Below, in pieces: positions 26,332 through 37,153 of a DNA stretch of 64,000 bases. Under the pieces are notes generated by a model that was not told the DNA's origin, made no database searches, and worked only from the letters and a program-made list of their open reading frames with translations. The stretch comes from Girardinichthys multiradiatus. Its lineage: Eukaryota > Chordata > Actinopteri > Cyprinodontiformes > Goodeidae. The DNA is taken from contig NC_061804.1 in assembly GCF_021462225.1 (NCBI RefSeq), positions 14,690,005 through 14,754,004 of the forward strand, written 5' to 3'. Both the position numbers and the translations under genes were made by a program. How positions within the stretch are numbered: the first letter of the stretch is position 1; each line of letters starts with the position of its first letter.

Positions 26332-27358
26332 TTAGCCACCTTTTGCTTTGATTACTGCTATGTACACTCTTGGCATTCTGTTGATGAGCTTCAAGAGGTA
26401 GTCACCTGAAATGGTTTTCCAACAGTCTTGAAGGAGTTCCCAGAGATGCTTAGCACTTATTGGCCCTTTTGCCTTCACTCTGCAGTCCAGCTCACCACAA
26501 ACCATCTTGATTGGGTTCAGGTCCAGTGACTGTGGAGGCCAGGTCATCTGGCACAGCACCCCATCACTCTGCTTCTTGGTCAAATAGCCCTTTCACAGCC
26601 TGGAAGCGTGTTTGGGGTCATTGTCCTGTTGAACAATAAATGATGGTCCAACGCAAACCGGATGGAATAGCATGCCGCTGCAAGATGCTGTGGTAGGCAT
26701 GCTGGTTCAATATGCCTTCAATTTTGAATAAATCCTCAACAGTGTCACCAGCAAAGCACCCCCACACCATCACACCTCCTCCTCCATGCTTCACGGTGGG
26801 AACCAGGCATGTAGAGTCCATCCATTCACCTCTTCTGCGCTGCACAAAGACATAGTGGTTGGAACCAAAGATCTCAAACTTGGACTCATCACACCAAAGC
26901 ACAGATTTCCACTGGTCTAATGTCCATTCCTTGTGTTCTTTAGCCCAAACAAGTCTCTTCTGCTTGTTGCCTGTCCTCAGAAGTGGTTTCCTAGCAACGA
27001 TTTTACCATGAAGGCCTGATTCACACAGTCTCCTCTTAACAGTTGTTCTAGAGATGTGTCTGCTGCTAGAACTCTGTGTAGCATTGACCTGTTCTCTAAT
27101 CTGAGCTGCTGTTAACCTGCGATTTCTGAGGCTGGTGACTCGGATGAACTTATCGTCCGCAGCAGAGGTGACTCTTGGTCTTCCTTTCCTGGGGCGGTCC
27201 TCATGTGAGCCAGTTTCTTTGTAGCCCTTGATGGTTTTTGCGACTGCACTCGGGGACACTTTCAAAGTTTTCCCAATTGTTCGGACTGACTGACCTTCAT
27301 TTCTTAAAGTAATGATGGCCACTCGTTTTTCTTTACTTAGCTGCTTTTTTCTTGCCAT
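26332..27358 (-). pseudogene. Tc1 family A transposase, copy 2, one frame break
   Basis: Nearly complete. The N-terminal helix-turn-helix begins MARKKQLSKEKR, followed by an AT-hook-like basic run (RPRKGRPR) near residue 57. The first catalytic Asp is in WCDESKF, and VKHGGGGVMVWGCF is present. The frame breaks near 26610 around the second catalytic Asp (DNDPKH region) and resumes at 26583 with MTWPPQSLDLNPIK. The final catalytic position again reads Lys instead of Glu, as in copy 1, so this may be a shared lineage change. A stop follows AKGG, nine residues early relative to copy 1. Confidence 0.88.
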
Positions 27359-27457
27359 AATACAAATTCTAACAGTCTATTCAGTAGGACTATCAGCTGT
27401 GTACTGTATCCACCTCCTGCACAACACAACTGATGGTCCCAACCCCATTTATAAGGC

Positions 27458-28708
27458 TTGAAATCCCACTTATTAAACCTGACAGGGCACACCTGTGAAG
27501 TGAAAACCAGAAGCAGTCTGAATGGCTTCTACTGCAGACATGACAGGAAGCCATTCACACCTCAAACCAACTCCTCCACATCCCATTCAGGAACAAGTTT
27601 GACCAGTAAAGCAACCAACCCCCTACCTCCAGATCCTCTGCCAGCACTAAAGATATCTGAGGAAGATGTAAATAGGCTCTTTCAGCACATGAAAACAAAG
27701 AAAGCTGGAGGACCTAATAACGTCTCCCCATCATGCCTGAAAGCCTGTGCACATCAACTCGCTCCGATCTTCACCCGAATCTTCAACAAGTCAATGGAGA
27801 AGTGTGAGGTCCCCTCCTGCTTCCAAGGATCCACCATCATCCCAGTGCCCAAGAAACCCACCATCCTAGGATTAAATGACTACAGGCCTGTAGCCCTGAT
27901 GTCTGTGGTCATGAAATCCTTTGTGCGGCTGGTGTTGAAGCACCTGAAAGACATCACAGGCCCTCTACTGGACGCCCTGCATTTTGCTTACCGAGCAAAC
28001 AGGTCGGCAGATGATGCTGTTAACTTAGGTCTAAACTTCATCCTGCAACACCTCGACCACCCAGGGACCTACGCCAGGCTCCTGTTTGTAGACTTCAGCT
28101 CGGCCTTCAACACCATCATACCAGACATCCTCCACCAGAAGCTCACCCAGCTCAACGTCCCAGCCTCCACCTGTCAGTGGATCAACAGCTTCCTGTCGGA
28201 TCGACAGCAGCAGGTGAGACTGGGGAGCATCTTCTCCCGAACCAGATCAATAAGTACTGGTGCCCCCCAGGGGTGTGTTCTATCCCCACTCCTCTTCTCC
28301 CTGTACACAAATGACTGCACCTCAGCGGATCCGTCCGTGAAACTCCTTAAGTTTGCAGATGACACCACTGTCATTGGACATCTCCAGGACGGTGATGAGT
28401 CTGCATACAGACAAGAGGTGGATCGCCTGTTACACTGGTGTAGTCAGAACTGCCTGGAATTAAACCCACTCAAGACTGTGGAAATGGTGGTGGACTTTCA
28501 GAAAACACCACCCACATACACCCCCCTCACCATACTCAACAACACCGTGTCGGCGCTGGACCACTTCAGATTCCTAGGAACCACCATCTCTGAGGACCTG
28601 AAAACCATTTCAGGTGACTACCTCTTGAAGCTCCTGAACAGAATGCCAAGAGTGTGCGTAGCAGTAATCAAAGCAAAAGGTGGCTACTTTGAAGAACCTA
28701 GAATATAA
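27458..28708 (+). other. Chimeric open frame: LINE RT joined to Tc1 transposase C-terminus
   Basis: An unbroken 416-codon frame. The first 18 or so codons come from Tc1 5' flanking sequence, the next 360 or so from a LINE reverse transcriptase, and the last 35 from the Tc1 transposase C-terminus (KTISGDYLLKLLNRMPRVC...). It arises because the LINE fragment landed in the Tc1 right inverted repeat in a compatible frame. RT motifs seen are LNDYRPVAL, LFVDFSSAFNT (catalytic Asp), GAPQGCVLSPLLF and FADDT (YXDD-type box). There is no endonuclease and no complete thumb domain, so retrotransposition by this product is not expected. Confidence 0.8.
27510..28598 (+). mobile_element. Rex1-like LINE fragment, truncated at both ends
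   Basis: 1089 bp of reverse-transcriptase coding sequence from just before the RT domain to RFLGTTISEDL. It lacks the 5' endonuclease and, unusually, also the 3' end. It is flanked by TGAAAACCA at 27501-27509 and 28599-28607. Sequence type agrees with the Rex1-like C-terminal pieces at 34955 and 63584, which would follow on from it. Confidence 0.85.
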
Positions 28709-28877
28709 GACATATTTTCAGTTGTTTCACACTTTTTTGTTCAGTATATAATTCCACATGGGTTAATTCATAGTTTTGATGCCTTCAGTGTGAAGCTACA
28801 ATATTCATAGTCATGAAAATAAAAAACACTCTTTGAATGAGATGGTGTGTCCAAACCTTTGGTCTGTACGGTATATA

Positions 28878-28956
28878 CACTGCACAAAAAAATAAAGGGA
28901 ACACTCTAATAACACATCCTAGATCTGAATGAATAAAATATTAACATTGAATACTT
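28878..28956. mobile_element. Tc1 family B terminal fragment
   Basis: 79 bp starting CACTGCACAAAAAAATAAAG after TA. It matches the inverted right end of the family B element at 13406-14982, including CACATCCTAGATCTGAATGA. Truncated where the family C fragment begins. Confidence 0.85.
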
Positions 28957-29229
28957 GCTGTCTTGCTGTCTTGGTCACAGATGCGCCAGCAAGACGTGCA
29001 CCAACAATTTGTCCTCTTTTGAACTCTGGTATGTCACCCATAATGTTGTGTGCATTTCAATATTTTGAGCAAAACTGTGCTCTTACCCTGCTAATTGAAC
29101 CTTCACACTCTGCTCTTACTGGTGCAATGTGCAATCAATGAAGACTGGCTACCAGGCTGGTCCAATTTAGCCTTGAAACCTCCCACACTAAAATGACAGG
29201 TGTTTCAGTTTCATTGTCCAACCCCGGTG
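28957..29229 (-). mobile_element. Tc1-like element, family C, 5' fragment
   Basis: On the minus strand it starts, just inside a TA, with a terminal repeat including GGTTGGACAATGAAACTGAA. A transposase start at 29041 follows, reading MGDIPEFKRGQIVGARLAGA. It is cut off after about 27 codons at the junction with the family B fragment. The sequence looks well preserved for its length. Confidence 0.8.
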
Positions 29230-29231
29230 TA

Positions 29232-29282
<51 letters not shown>
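29230..29282. repeat. (TG)n/(TA)n microsatellite
   Basis: About seven TG units followed by about 17 TA units, directly abutting the family C terminal repeat. Confidence 0.95.
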
Positions 29283-29286
<4 letters not shown>

Positions 29287-29880
29287 CAGAACATCTTAAA
29301 AGGTTTGTGTTGGGCTTGCTTACAGCAAGTCATAACTTAAACTGCTTTATATTCCTCTTCATTAGCATATTAATGAAAGATTTTATAGTCTATATTAACG
29401 CTCCTTTGATTTACTATTGTTCCCTTCCAGTTCTTTTACACAAACACAAAGACAAACGCACACACATACACTTCTCTTTGTGCTTCTTTTCTCTCCGTAT
29501 GCATGGCTTCCTGTGTGAAACTATGTAAAGAGCTAAAACCTCAGTGATTTTGAGCAGAATTTACCATTGTTAAAAGAAAAGGGGCATGATGGATCGCACC
29601 CTGTTTCCCACTTTCCTCAAACACCAATCCATCTTATTTCATGTAATAGTTTAGAAAGGAAATAAAAATAAATGTAAATGACACACTGCTTCCACCAACT
29701 CAGACAGTTTGAAAAAAAGTAAGAATTTCCTTCTGCATGCATTCTCTGTGTAATTTTTCCAAAGATACATTATAACATAAGACAAATACAAAGCCTCTAT
29801 CTGAGAATTACAATTATTTTGGTGTCTTTAAAAGTGATTCTAGAGATTATAATAAAAGATTATTTAAAAAAGGATCTTAC
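29283..29880. other. Intron just downstream of the 38-bp kinase exon
   Basis: AT-rich. The last bases on the plus strand (GATCTTAC) are the minus-strand donor GTAAGATC of the exon. No other feature. Confidence 0.5.
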
Positions 29881-29918
29881 CGTGTTCATCCAGCAGTATA
29901 TTGTCAGGTTTGATGTCT
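29881..29918 (-). CDS. STK32/YANK-type Ser/Thr kinase, 38-bp internal exon (catalytic loop)
   Basis: Reads (R)DIKPDNILLDEH(G), the catalytic loop of a Ser/Thr kinase: the Asp of RD is the proton acceptor, the Lys of IKP is typical of Ser/Thr kinases, and the Asn of PDN binds metal. The acceptor is CATTTCAG before AGACATC and the donor is CACG followed by GTAAGATC. The first base completes the Arg codon opened by the 57672-57845 exon (AG plus A), and the last G opens the Gly codon finished by the 1866-1955 exon. IIHRD followed by IKPDNILLDEHG fits STK32B best. At 38 bp it is easily missed by gene finders. Confidence 0.92.
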
Positions 29919-30545
29919 CTGAAATGTGAAACACAGAGTACTGGGAGATTAGAATGCGTTATTGTCAAAAAGGGTTTATTTACATATTGAAAAAACGGCA
30001 CAGAAGTTTTATTTATTTAGTGCTTTTTAGATCTAACTACAAAAGCAACTGTTGACCAAAATCAATAAATATGAGCAACTAAAAATAGTTGATTCATAAA
30101 ACAATTTGATTTAATAATCCCATTAAATCATGGCAGTGATTGATTTTAAAGATTCTAAAATACAAAATTGGACCATAGCTTAACCTTGTGTGTCTCCATT
30201 ATTTGTTTTCACATTCTGCTGATTTCAAATTAATTTAAAATACATTTTAAAAAATGTAAAAGAAAAACTCTTCCTTTACAGCTGTTTGCTGTCTAAGTAG
30301 TTTAAGACTGTCAGATGAGACCACATTATTATATTATTTCTTCTTAATTGTAAACAGGCAATTTTAAATGAGTAACATCTCATTCAAACAGATCAATAAT
30401 TTTTCTCCATGCACAGTACTATTTTCTCTTGGTATTATCAAAAATCTCTTCAAGGTAACTTAATTTGAATTTCTATCAGCACATTTAAAAATCTATATAT
30501 GGCCTATTAGCAGTAAGACTATAATGGATAACAGCTGACAATACA
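29919..30545. other. Intron sequence, nothing recognised
   Basis: AT-rich and T/A-run rich, between the short exon and a weak repeat relic. No motif found. Confidence 0.45.
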
Positions 30546-30715
30546 GTGCCCTTCAGAAATGTTGGTATACACTGATGATATGAGACCACAGTAGTATATT
30601 TTATTATTATGTAATTTGTTTCATTTGTGTTTGTAAAAAATGTATTTCCCTTTTGGAGTTAATAAATTATTTTTTAAATGAACTGAATTACATTGAATTG
30701 AATTTCAAATGTCAT
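30546..30715. repeat. Weak repeat relics: Tc1-like end and LINE tail
   Basis: CAGTGCCCTTCAGAAATG after TA at 30544 resembles a Tc1-type terminal repeat. The stretch 30640-30715 (TATTTCCCTTTTGGAGTTAA, then GAATTGAATT) resembles the inverse of the Rex1-like LINE tail at 23528, here on the plus strand. Both are diverged. Confidence 0.4.
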
Positions 30716-32282
30716 TCAGTTCCTTTACAGGAGTTGAATATTTGGAGTTAGTTGAGTCGTTATTGCATAGAAGTAAAAAAATTGATACATAATAAATCAG
30801 GCTAAAGATTTATCATAACAATGTTCTTCAGGTGTGTGGCGAAAACAAATGAATATGTGTTAAAATTAGACTACAGGTGAAGAAAAGAACTGCAGGCTTG
30901 GTTGTGGGAGTAACCTCAGGACAGCGGAGAAGAGCAACAGATGCTGACTGAGACTCTTCACCAAAGTCATATCGGTTGGAATGTGTTACAAAAACTTCAG
31001 AGAGCAGATGATGAGAGGAAATTATTTTTTAACTAACTCAGAAAAGAAACCCAGGACGAGTGTTCCCAAGGTGACAAAGTCACCAGCAACAATGCCAAGG
31101 TCCTAGATGACAATCAACAGCTTCAAAAAGAAGTTTGGGGCCAAATAATGCCACTCCTAGACTACTTTAAATTCAAACCCCTAAATGTTCTTCCCATTTT
31201 ATCTTAATCCATCTCTATCTATCTTTAACACATTCAGCAAGCCAACTCGTTCTCTCACACGATGATACTGTCTGTGATTCTCTCTATTCCCGTTATCACT
31301 TGTGCTTACATATTTCATTTCTTTGTTCTTTTTTCTCCACAATGTGGAAGCTTACTCACAACAAGAGCAAAAGTTATAACCATACAAATACAGTATGTAC
31401 ATGTGCCTAAATGCTGCAGACTATGATGTATTCTTTTAAGAAGCCTCCTCTCCAAACATAGTGTTTATTGATGTGTTTGTGTGGGTACAGGGTAAAACCA
31501 AAAGACGGAGGGTACAGAGTGTTCTCTGCTTCACGTCACAGCAAAATAAAAATAAAAATCGTTCAACTGATAAGACAATAATCAATATTTAGAGTTAATT
31601 ACAATGGGAATGACATTCTTGATTTAGTAATTTTGGAAAAATGAACACTTGCGTTCTCTATGTTTAGCCTTCCCTTGATTTAAGCCTCTTTCCCTGTAGG
31701 AATGTAGTAGTATGTTGCATATCAAAGGCAACAGAAAAAAAAAAACTGCGTATGCATCCTTGTGTTTCTGTGGCACACTCTTGCAGACAAGGACAACCTG
31801 TAGCATGAAGCCAGAATCTTGGATGCTGTGGCAGATCGACTGAAATGGGCCAAAGGTCGACCATGTAACCCTTAATTAGCTGACATTTGCCTCAAAGGGT
31901 GGCAGTAAGGGAGAGAAGGGAGGGGTAAGTGTCATCACTAAAAAAGCAGTCTGCCTAGGAAAACAAGGATGGCTCTTTCAGTGCTAAAGGCCATGTTGTC
32001 ATTGTGAAGCCATAGGCCCATGTATAGGCTACGACACTGAGAAGTCAAAACAAACTAAATCCCTGTAGATTTTTAAAATTTGATTGTCTCTTTTGTTGGA
32101 ATCAAACACCAATTCCTATTAACACTAACTTATTTTTGTATTTCCGTTGTGCTGCTGTTCACCATTTGGAGAAGTTTTGTATGTACAGTGAAGTAGGGTT
32201 CTCCCAAACATGTAAATTATAACAAGATAGGGGCCTTTAATTGAGAATAGCTGGCTTTTCCGCCAGATGACCTGGGATCTTA
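30716..32282. other. Intron sequence, nothing recognised
   Basis: About 1.6 kb of mixed-composition sequence without terminal repeats, simple repeats of note or protein motifs. Confidence 0.4.
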
Positions 32283-33892
32283 CAGGTCCTTCTCAAAATA
32301 TTAGCATATTGTAATAAAGTTCATTATTTTCCATAATGTCATGATGAAAATTTAACATTCATATATTTTAGATTCATTGCACACTAACTGAAATATTTCA
32401 GGTCTTTTATTGTCTTAATACGGATGATTTTGGTATACAGCTCATGAAAACCCAAAATTCCTATCTCACAAAAATAGCATATTTCATCCGACCAATAAAA
32501 GAAAAGTGTTTTTAATACAAAAAAGGTCAACCTTCAAATAATCATGTACAGTTATGCATTCAATACTTGGTCGGGAATCCTTTTGCAGAAATGACTGCTT
32601 CAATGCGGCGTGGCATGGAGGCAATCAGCCTGTGGCACTGCTGAGGTCTTATGGAGGCCCAAGATGCTTCGATAGCGGCCTTTAGCTCATCCAGAGTGTT
32701 GGGTCTTGAGTCTCTCAACGTTCTCTTCACAATATCCCACAGATTCTCTATGGGGTTCAGGTCAGGAGAGTTGGCAGGCCAATTGAGCACAGTGATACCA
32801 TGGTCAGTAAACCATTTACCAGTGGTTTTGGCACTGTGAGCAGGTGACAGGTCGTGCTGAAAAATGAAATCTTCATCTCCATAAAGCTTTTCAGCAGATG
32901 GAAGCATGAAGTGCTCCAAAATCTCCTGATAGCTAGCTGCATTGACCCTGCCCTTGATAAAACACAGTGGACCAACACCAGCAGCTGACACGGCACCCCA
33001 GACCATCACTGACTTTGGGTACTTGACACTGGACTTCTGGCATTTTGGCATTTCCTTCTCCCCAGTCTTCCTCCAGACTCTGGCACCTTGATTTCCAAAT
33101 GACATGCAGAATTTGCTTTCATCCGAAAAAAGTACTTTGGACCACTGAGCAACAGTCCAGTGCTGCTTCTCTGTAGCCCAGGTCAGGCGCTTCTGCCACT
33201 GTTTCTGGTTCAAAAGTGGCTTGACCTGGAGAATGCGGCACCCGTAGCCCATTTCCTGCACACGCCTGTGCACGGTGGCTCTGGATGTTTCTACTCCAGA
33301 CTCAGTCCACTGCTTCCGCAGGTCCCCCAAGGTCTGGAATCGGCCCTTCTCCACAATCTTCCACAGGGTCCGGTCACCTCTTCTCGTTGTGCAGCGTTTT
33401 CTGCCACACTTTTTCCTTCCCACAGACTTCCCACTGAGGTGCCTTGATACAGCACTCTGGGAACAGCCTATTCGTTCCGAAATTTCTTTCTGTGTCTTAC
33501 CCTCTTGCTTGAGGGTGTCAATAGTGGCCTTCTGGACAGCAGTCAGGTCGGCAGTCTTACCCATGATTGGGGTTTTGAGTGATGAACCAGGCTGGGAGTT
33601 TTAAAGGCCTCAGGAATCTTTTGCAGGTGTTTAGAGTTAACTCGTTGATTCAGATGATTAGGTTCATAGCTCGTTTAGAAACCCTTTTAATGATATGCTA
33701 ATTTTGTGAGATAGGAATTTTGGGTTTTCATGAGCTGTATGCCAAAATCATCCGTATTAAGACAATAAAAGACCTGAAATATTTCAGTTAGTGTGCAATG
33801 AATCTAAAATATATGAATGTTAAATTTTCATCATGACATTATGGAAAATAATGAACTTTATCATAATATGCTAATATTTTGAGAAGGACCTG
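32283..33892 (-). mobile_element. Tc1-like element, family D, copy 2 (intact)
   Basis: 1610 bp with ends CAGGTCCTTCTCAAAATATT and the inverse, TA on both sides. The inverted repeats extend well inward, with partial internal repetition of TTAGCATAT. Carries one uninterrupted transposase gene. Length identical to copies 3 and 4. Confidence 0.96.
32560..33564 (-). CDS. Tc1 family D transposase, intact, copy 2
   Basis: 334 codons, the usual Tc1/mariner size. The N-terminus (MGKTADLTAVQK) leads into a first helix-turn-helix (about residues 10-50, IGCSQSAVSRHL), a basic linker (GRKKCGRKRC) and a second DNA-binding segment (about 70-115). The DDE core has Asp in LFSDESKF, Asp in QHDLSPAHSA and Glu in DLNPIENLW, with 34 residues between the last two, so DD34E as in Tc1 transposases. 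It excises and reinserts the element at TA sites in the nucleus. Differs from the other intact copies by a few percent, including Ser for Ala next to the second Asp and Trp for Arg at two positions. Activity is not known. Confidence 0.95.
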   Translation of the reverse strand: MGKTADLTAVQKATIDTLKQEGKTQKEISERIGCSQSAVSRHLSGKSVGRKKCGRKRCTTRRGDRTLWKIVEKGRFQTLGDLRKQWTESGVETSRATVHRRVQEMGYGCRILQVKPLLNQKQWQKRLTWATEKQHWTVAQWSKVLFSDESKFCMSFGNQGARVWRKTGEKEMPKCQKSSVKYPKSVMVWGAVSAAGVGPLCFIKGRVNAASYQEILEHFMLPSAEKLYGDEDFIFQHDLSPAHSAKTTGKWFTDHGITVLNWPANSPDLNPIENLWDIVKRTLRDSRPNTLDELKAAIEASWASIRPQQCHRLIASMPRRIEAVISAKGFPTKY

Positions 33893-34700
33893 TACAGAGC
33901 AACGCACTCAGTCCTACTGTATGATACCTTCTCAGCTTTGTTCCTTTTTCAAGCATCACTGTACCTGGAGAAACTACCCTTAGCTAAAATCTGTTCTGTC
34001 TCAGCGCAGTTTACCACAACAGTTTGTGTTAATCGCAATAAGCGACGTTCGCAACATGACATGCTGCAGCGCAATGACATTTCACACCTTTGAGGGACAA
34101 AGTCAACTAACATTTATAAAGGTCACATATTATGGGGTTGTGACTAAACTTTGCTTCGCAGCTCAGAGGCATTGCAGAGTTGAGCTGCCTTCCACCCCAC
34201 TGACTGCCTCAACCTTATCAGAAAATACAGCAAAGGCAAAATCGGCATCTTGGGGGTACAGGAGACCGGAAATGTTGTCCTGTCTCGACAAGAGGGCTCT
34301 CCCTTACCCTGTCTTCCCGTTGGGAAAATTTACGGAACTTACGGAATTTACAGAGTTTCTGCTCTTGATTAAATTGAAAAACAAAAGAGCTTTCCAACTT
34401 AAACTTCTTTTTTCTCTTTCCACAGCTTTAAAAATTAATCCAACCAAAATGTATTATACCCCAGTTTGCATTGCTGCTAAATGATAATGATCAGTGGTAA
34501 AAAGAAAAAAAAGCAAGCTGAAATTTCACTTTGAAACAGTGTTTATGGAACAAAAAGTGTGCAAACAAAAATGTATTGTCACCTATTATTAATTAACAGA
34601 CCCCATTTATGTCTACTTTAATCTCAGTATGACTATAATTGTTCTGTGAAGGCCCCAGAGGTTTTTTAAAGAACTTTAGTGAATAAAGAGCACAAGTTAA
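33893..34700. other. Intron sequence with a chance 152-codon frame
   Basis: No repeat boundaries seen. A plus-strand open frame at 34026-34484 has no motif I recognise and shows no splice or codon support, so I do not treat it as a gene. Confidence 0.4.
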
Positions 34701-34954
34701 ATCCATCCATCCATCCATTTTCTATATCCGCCTCTTTCGCTCAGGGTCGTGGGGGGAGCTGGTGCCTATCTCCAGCGGTCTACGGGCGAGAGGCAGAGTG
34801 TACCCTAGACAAGTCGCCAGTCCATTGCAGGGCAACACAGAGACACACAGGACAAATATCTATGTACACACCCATTCACACATAAGGCCAATTGAGAGAG
34901 ACCAATTGACCTAAAGGTCATGTTTTTTGGACTGTGGGAGGAAGCTGGAGTATG
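34701..34954. repeat. Teleost (ATCC)n-type interspersed repeat
   Basis: Starts with (ATCC)n, then runs through GCTCAGGGTCGTGGGGGGAG, GGGCAACACAGAGACACACA and GGACTGTGGGAGGAAGC. This conserved unit is common in fish genomes and usually tailed by a tetranucleotide repeat. A shorter second copy with a (CAGT)n tail lies at 59484-59612. Possibly a LINE 3' end or SINE; class not resolved. Confidence 0.7.
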
Positions 34955-35365
34955 CCAAGCGTTGTACGACACTCATGAAAAGGATGCTCAGGGTTCCAGT
35001 CCCTAGAACAGAGCCAGCCTTCTTTATCAGCTTGTTGAGCTTTTTTAAGTTCCTGGCTCTGATGCTGCTACCTCAGCAGATGATGGCAGAAGAGATCACA
35101 CTCTCCACAACAGACTTATAGAAGATATGCAACATCTTGCTGCAAACACTGAATTACCTAAGCCTCCTCAAGAAGTACAGGCTTCTCTGTCTCTGCTTAT
35201 TGACAGTTTCAAAGTTGCATCTCCACTCCAGTCTGTTGTCCAATTTAATGCCAAGGTATTGGTACTCCTTCACCACCTCCACTTCTTCTTCCATGATGGA
35301 AATAGTATTTGACCTATTCCTGTTTCTCTTGAAATCTACAATCATCTCTTGGCCAGGTTGGCAAG
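34955..35365 (-). pseudogene. Rex1-like LINE ORF2 fragment (RT C-terminal region)
   Basis: Minus-strand coding pieces include EVEVVKEYQYLGIKLDNRLE and RSLYFLRRLR, the region just after the RT palm, then a segment in another frame reading SSAIICWGSSIRAR and LNKLIKKAGSVLG. Similar to 63584-63946. Truncated at both ends and frameshifted. Confidence 0.82.
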
Positions 35366-35466
35366 GTTGTTTAAATGATAAAAGAAAGCCATACCAAGTC
35401 TGCTGTGGTACAGCAAACATGTGGAAAAAGGTGTTCTTGTCAGATGAGACCAAAAGTCTTCTTTAA
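35366..35466 (+). pseudogene. Tc1-like transposase relic, short
   Basis: Plus-strand sequence ending MWKKVFLSDETKSL. SDETK is the box around the first catalytic Asp of Tc1-type transposases. Only about 100 bp remain, adjacent to the LINE fragment. Confidence 0.65.
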
Positions 35467-37124
35467 TATGATATAATTTAAACGTTTCAGAATGCAGTTC
35501 TTTTTTATCCAATCTAATATTTCATCAAATATATTTTCAAAGCTAATAGGGCTCACACTCATTGTTTTAACGGTATAAAAAAGAAGATTTAAGAAAGATA
35601 TTTGCAGCTGTTGTTTGCCCCAGTAGTTTGCCATGTGTTGCTATCCTGGGAAAATCGAAGTGCAGCATCTATCTGTGCTGAGAAACATATGGTTTTGTTG
35701 CAGCTTAGGTCACAGTAGGTTTATGTGAAGAATGGATTGTTTGATGAAGTGAACCCTCCACTATCTGCAGCAATTAAAACTGTGACTAAGAATATTTCAG
35801 GGGTGAACAAAACCATTATGAGAAAAGCAGTTGCACTGCTCCACTGTATTAGTTACATGAATTAAAAAAGTTGAATGAAGAGGCTAAAGGTTTATCACTT
35901 TGTAAATTTGTGAAGCACCTAGAGGTGAAAGACCTGTATTGTCAATCATCAAAATAGGACAGATAGATTTGTAGTTCTTAAAATAAAAGGACCCTTATCA
36001 TGATCACATATGGTATAAGAGACAAAGTGTATTTTATACCATACACACTTAAATTTTGGAACTCCTTCTAAAAGCCCATGACGAAGGGCCATGTTTACTC
36101 AGTGCAAGCTGATCCCTTTGGCTTTTCTTTTGGATGACTGGCCTTACAAGCTATTAGCAGGATCTAATGACCTCATTACAGCCTGCTATGAGAGGAAGAA
36201 GGGTAAGTTAATCCTGTACCTGGCAATATGATGCGGCATTGTCACTGGAGCTGGCCGACACGCATGAGAATTGAAGCTTTTTTACACTCGCATACCCAAG
36301 CCATTTTTCTCACTTCAAAAACCGGTCTTTGCCGTCGGCACTAAACTAAGGCCTTGCTTGATTAGTACAGACTGTAATTCAGAGTATCAAACCAACAAAA
36401 TATATAGATTTGTTCTTTTTTTTAAACAGTATGGCTATTGGTTTGCTACCTACAGTTAAGCATAAAATTGGCTAATTTAGATTTAAAATTTAATGTATTC
36501 AACCAAGAAGTTTATTTTTGATAGGAAAACAATCAATTATATATTTTATTTACATTTTGTAGAAAGTGACATATCTACAACTGTTTATAATCTTCCTAGA
36601 AACTTTTGAATAATCTTTATTGGCATTAATCAAATGCATCTTATAATTGCTGACTTGTTTTTTTGCCTGTTACCACTGGTATTTGACTATTTATCTTTTG
36701 TGACAAGCTCCATGTATTAGAGGTTGGAAGGCCTCCTTACCATTGCCCTAATCTTTAGCTACCTCCACAGATTTTCTACAAGATCAAAGTCAGGACCTTA
36801 CCATGTTGATAAAGTTAAACGATTACTTTAAACCAAAATATACCGGGTTCTGAATAAGTTTGGACTTAAACATTGCTGTTAGTATTCTAAGTACATTTGT
36901 TAAAGTTCATTAATTTGAGAATTAACCATCAAAACTATGTTCATTAACAGTTAAGTAAAACAATTATACCCTAGGATGATTTTGATTGCTCTATGCAGAA
37001 CATGTTGGATGGTACACATTGCTTATGTTTGTTTGGCTGCTGTAAAGCTTCCTTATCAAAACTATTTTCCTCTTAGATTTTAAGGTAACATCTACAGAAA
37101 AGTTTCTGATTGCTGCCAATTTAA
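35467..37124. other. Intron sequence, nothing recognised
   Basis: AT-rich, about 1.7 kb, no element ends or coding motifs seen. Confidence 0.4.
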
Positions 37125-37153
37125 TTTCAGATTATTTCAATTCAGTTTATTTA

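Larger units (their letters stand above)
26169..28871 (-). mobile_element. Tc1-like element, family A, copy 2, split by a LINE fragment
   Basis: The right end GGTCTGTACGG is followed by TA. The left outer 20-25 bases of the inverted repeat are missing, the copy starting at GGACACACCTTCTCATTC. The long inverted repeats again contain the transposase 3' coding end on both sides. A 1089-bp LINE piece (27510-28598) sits in the right inverted repeat between two copies of TGAAAACCA. Without it the element would be about 1.6 kb. Confidence 0.88.

Noticed and set aside
33275..33604. A 109-codon plus-strand frame (MALDVSTPDSV...) repeated at 15980, 33275, 38146, 43135 and 56057
   Set aside because: It lies exactly antisense to the Tc1-D transposase N-terminus and is repeated only because the element is. 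No independent motif or start context.
34026..34484. 152-codon plus-strand open frame
   Set aside because: No recognised domain, no splice or repeat context, composition like the surrounding intron. Could be chance.
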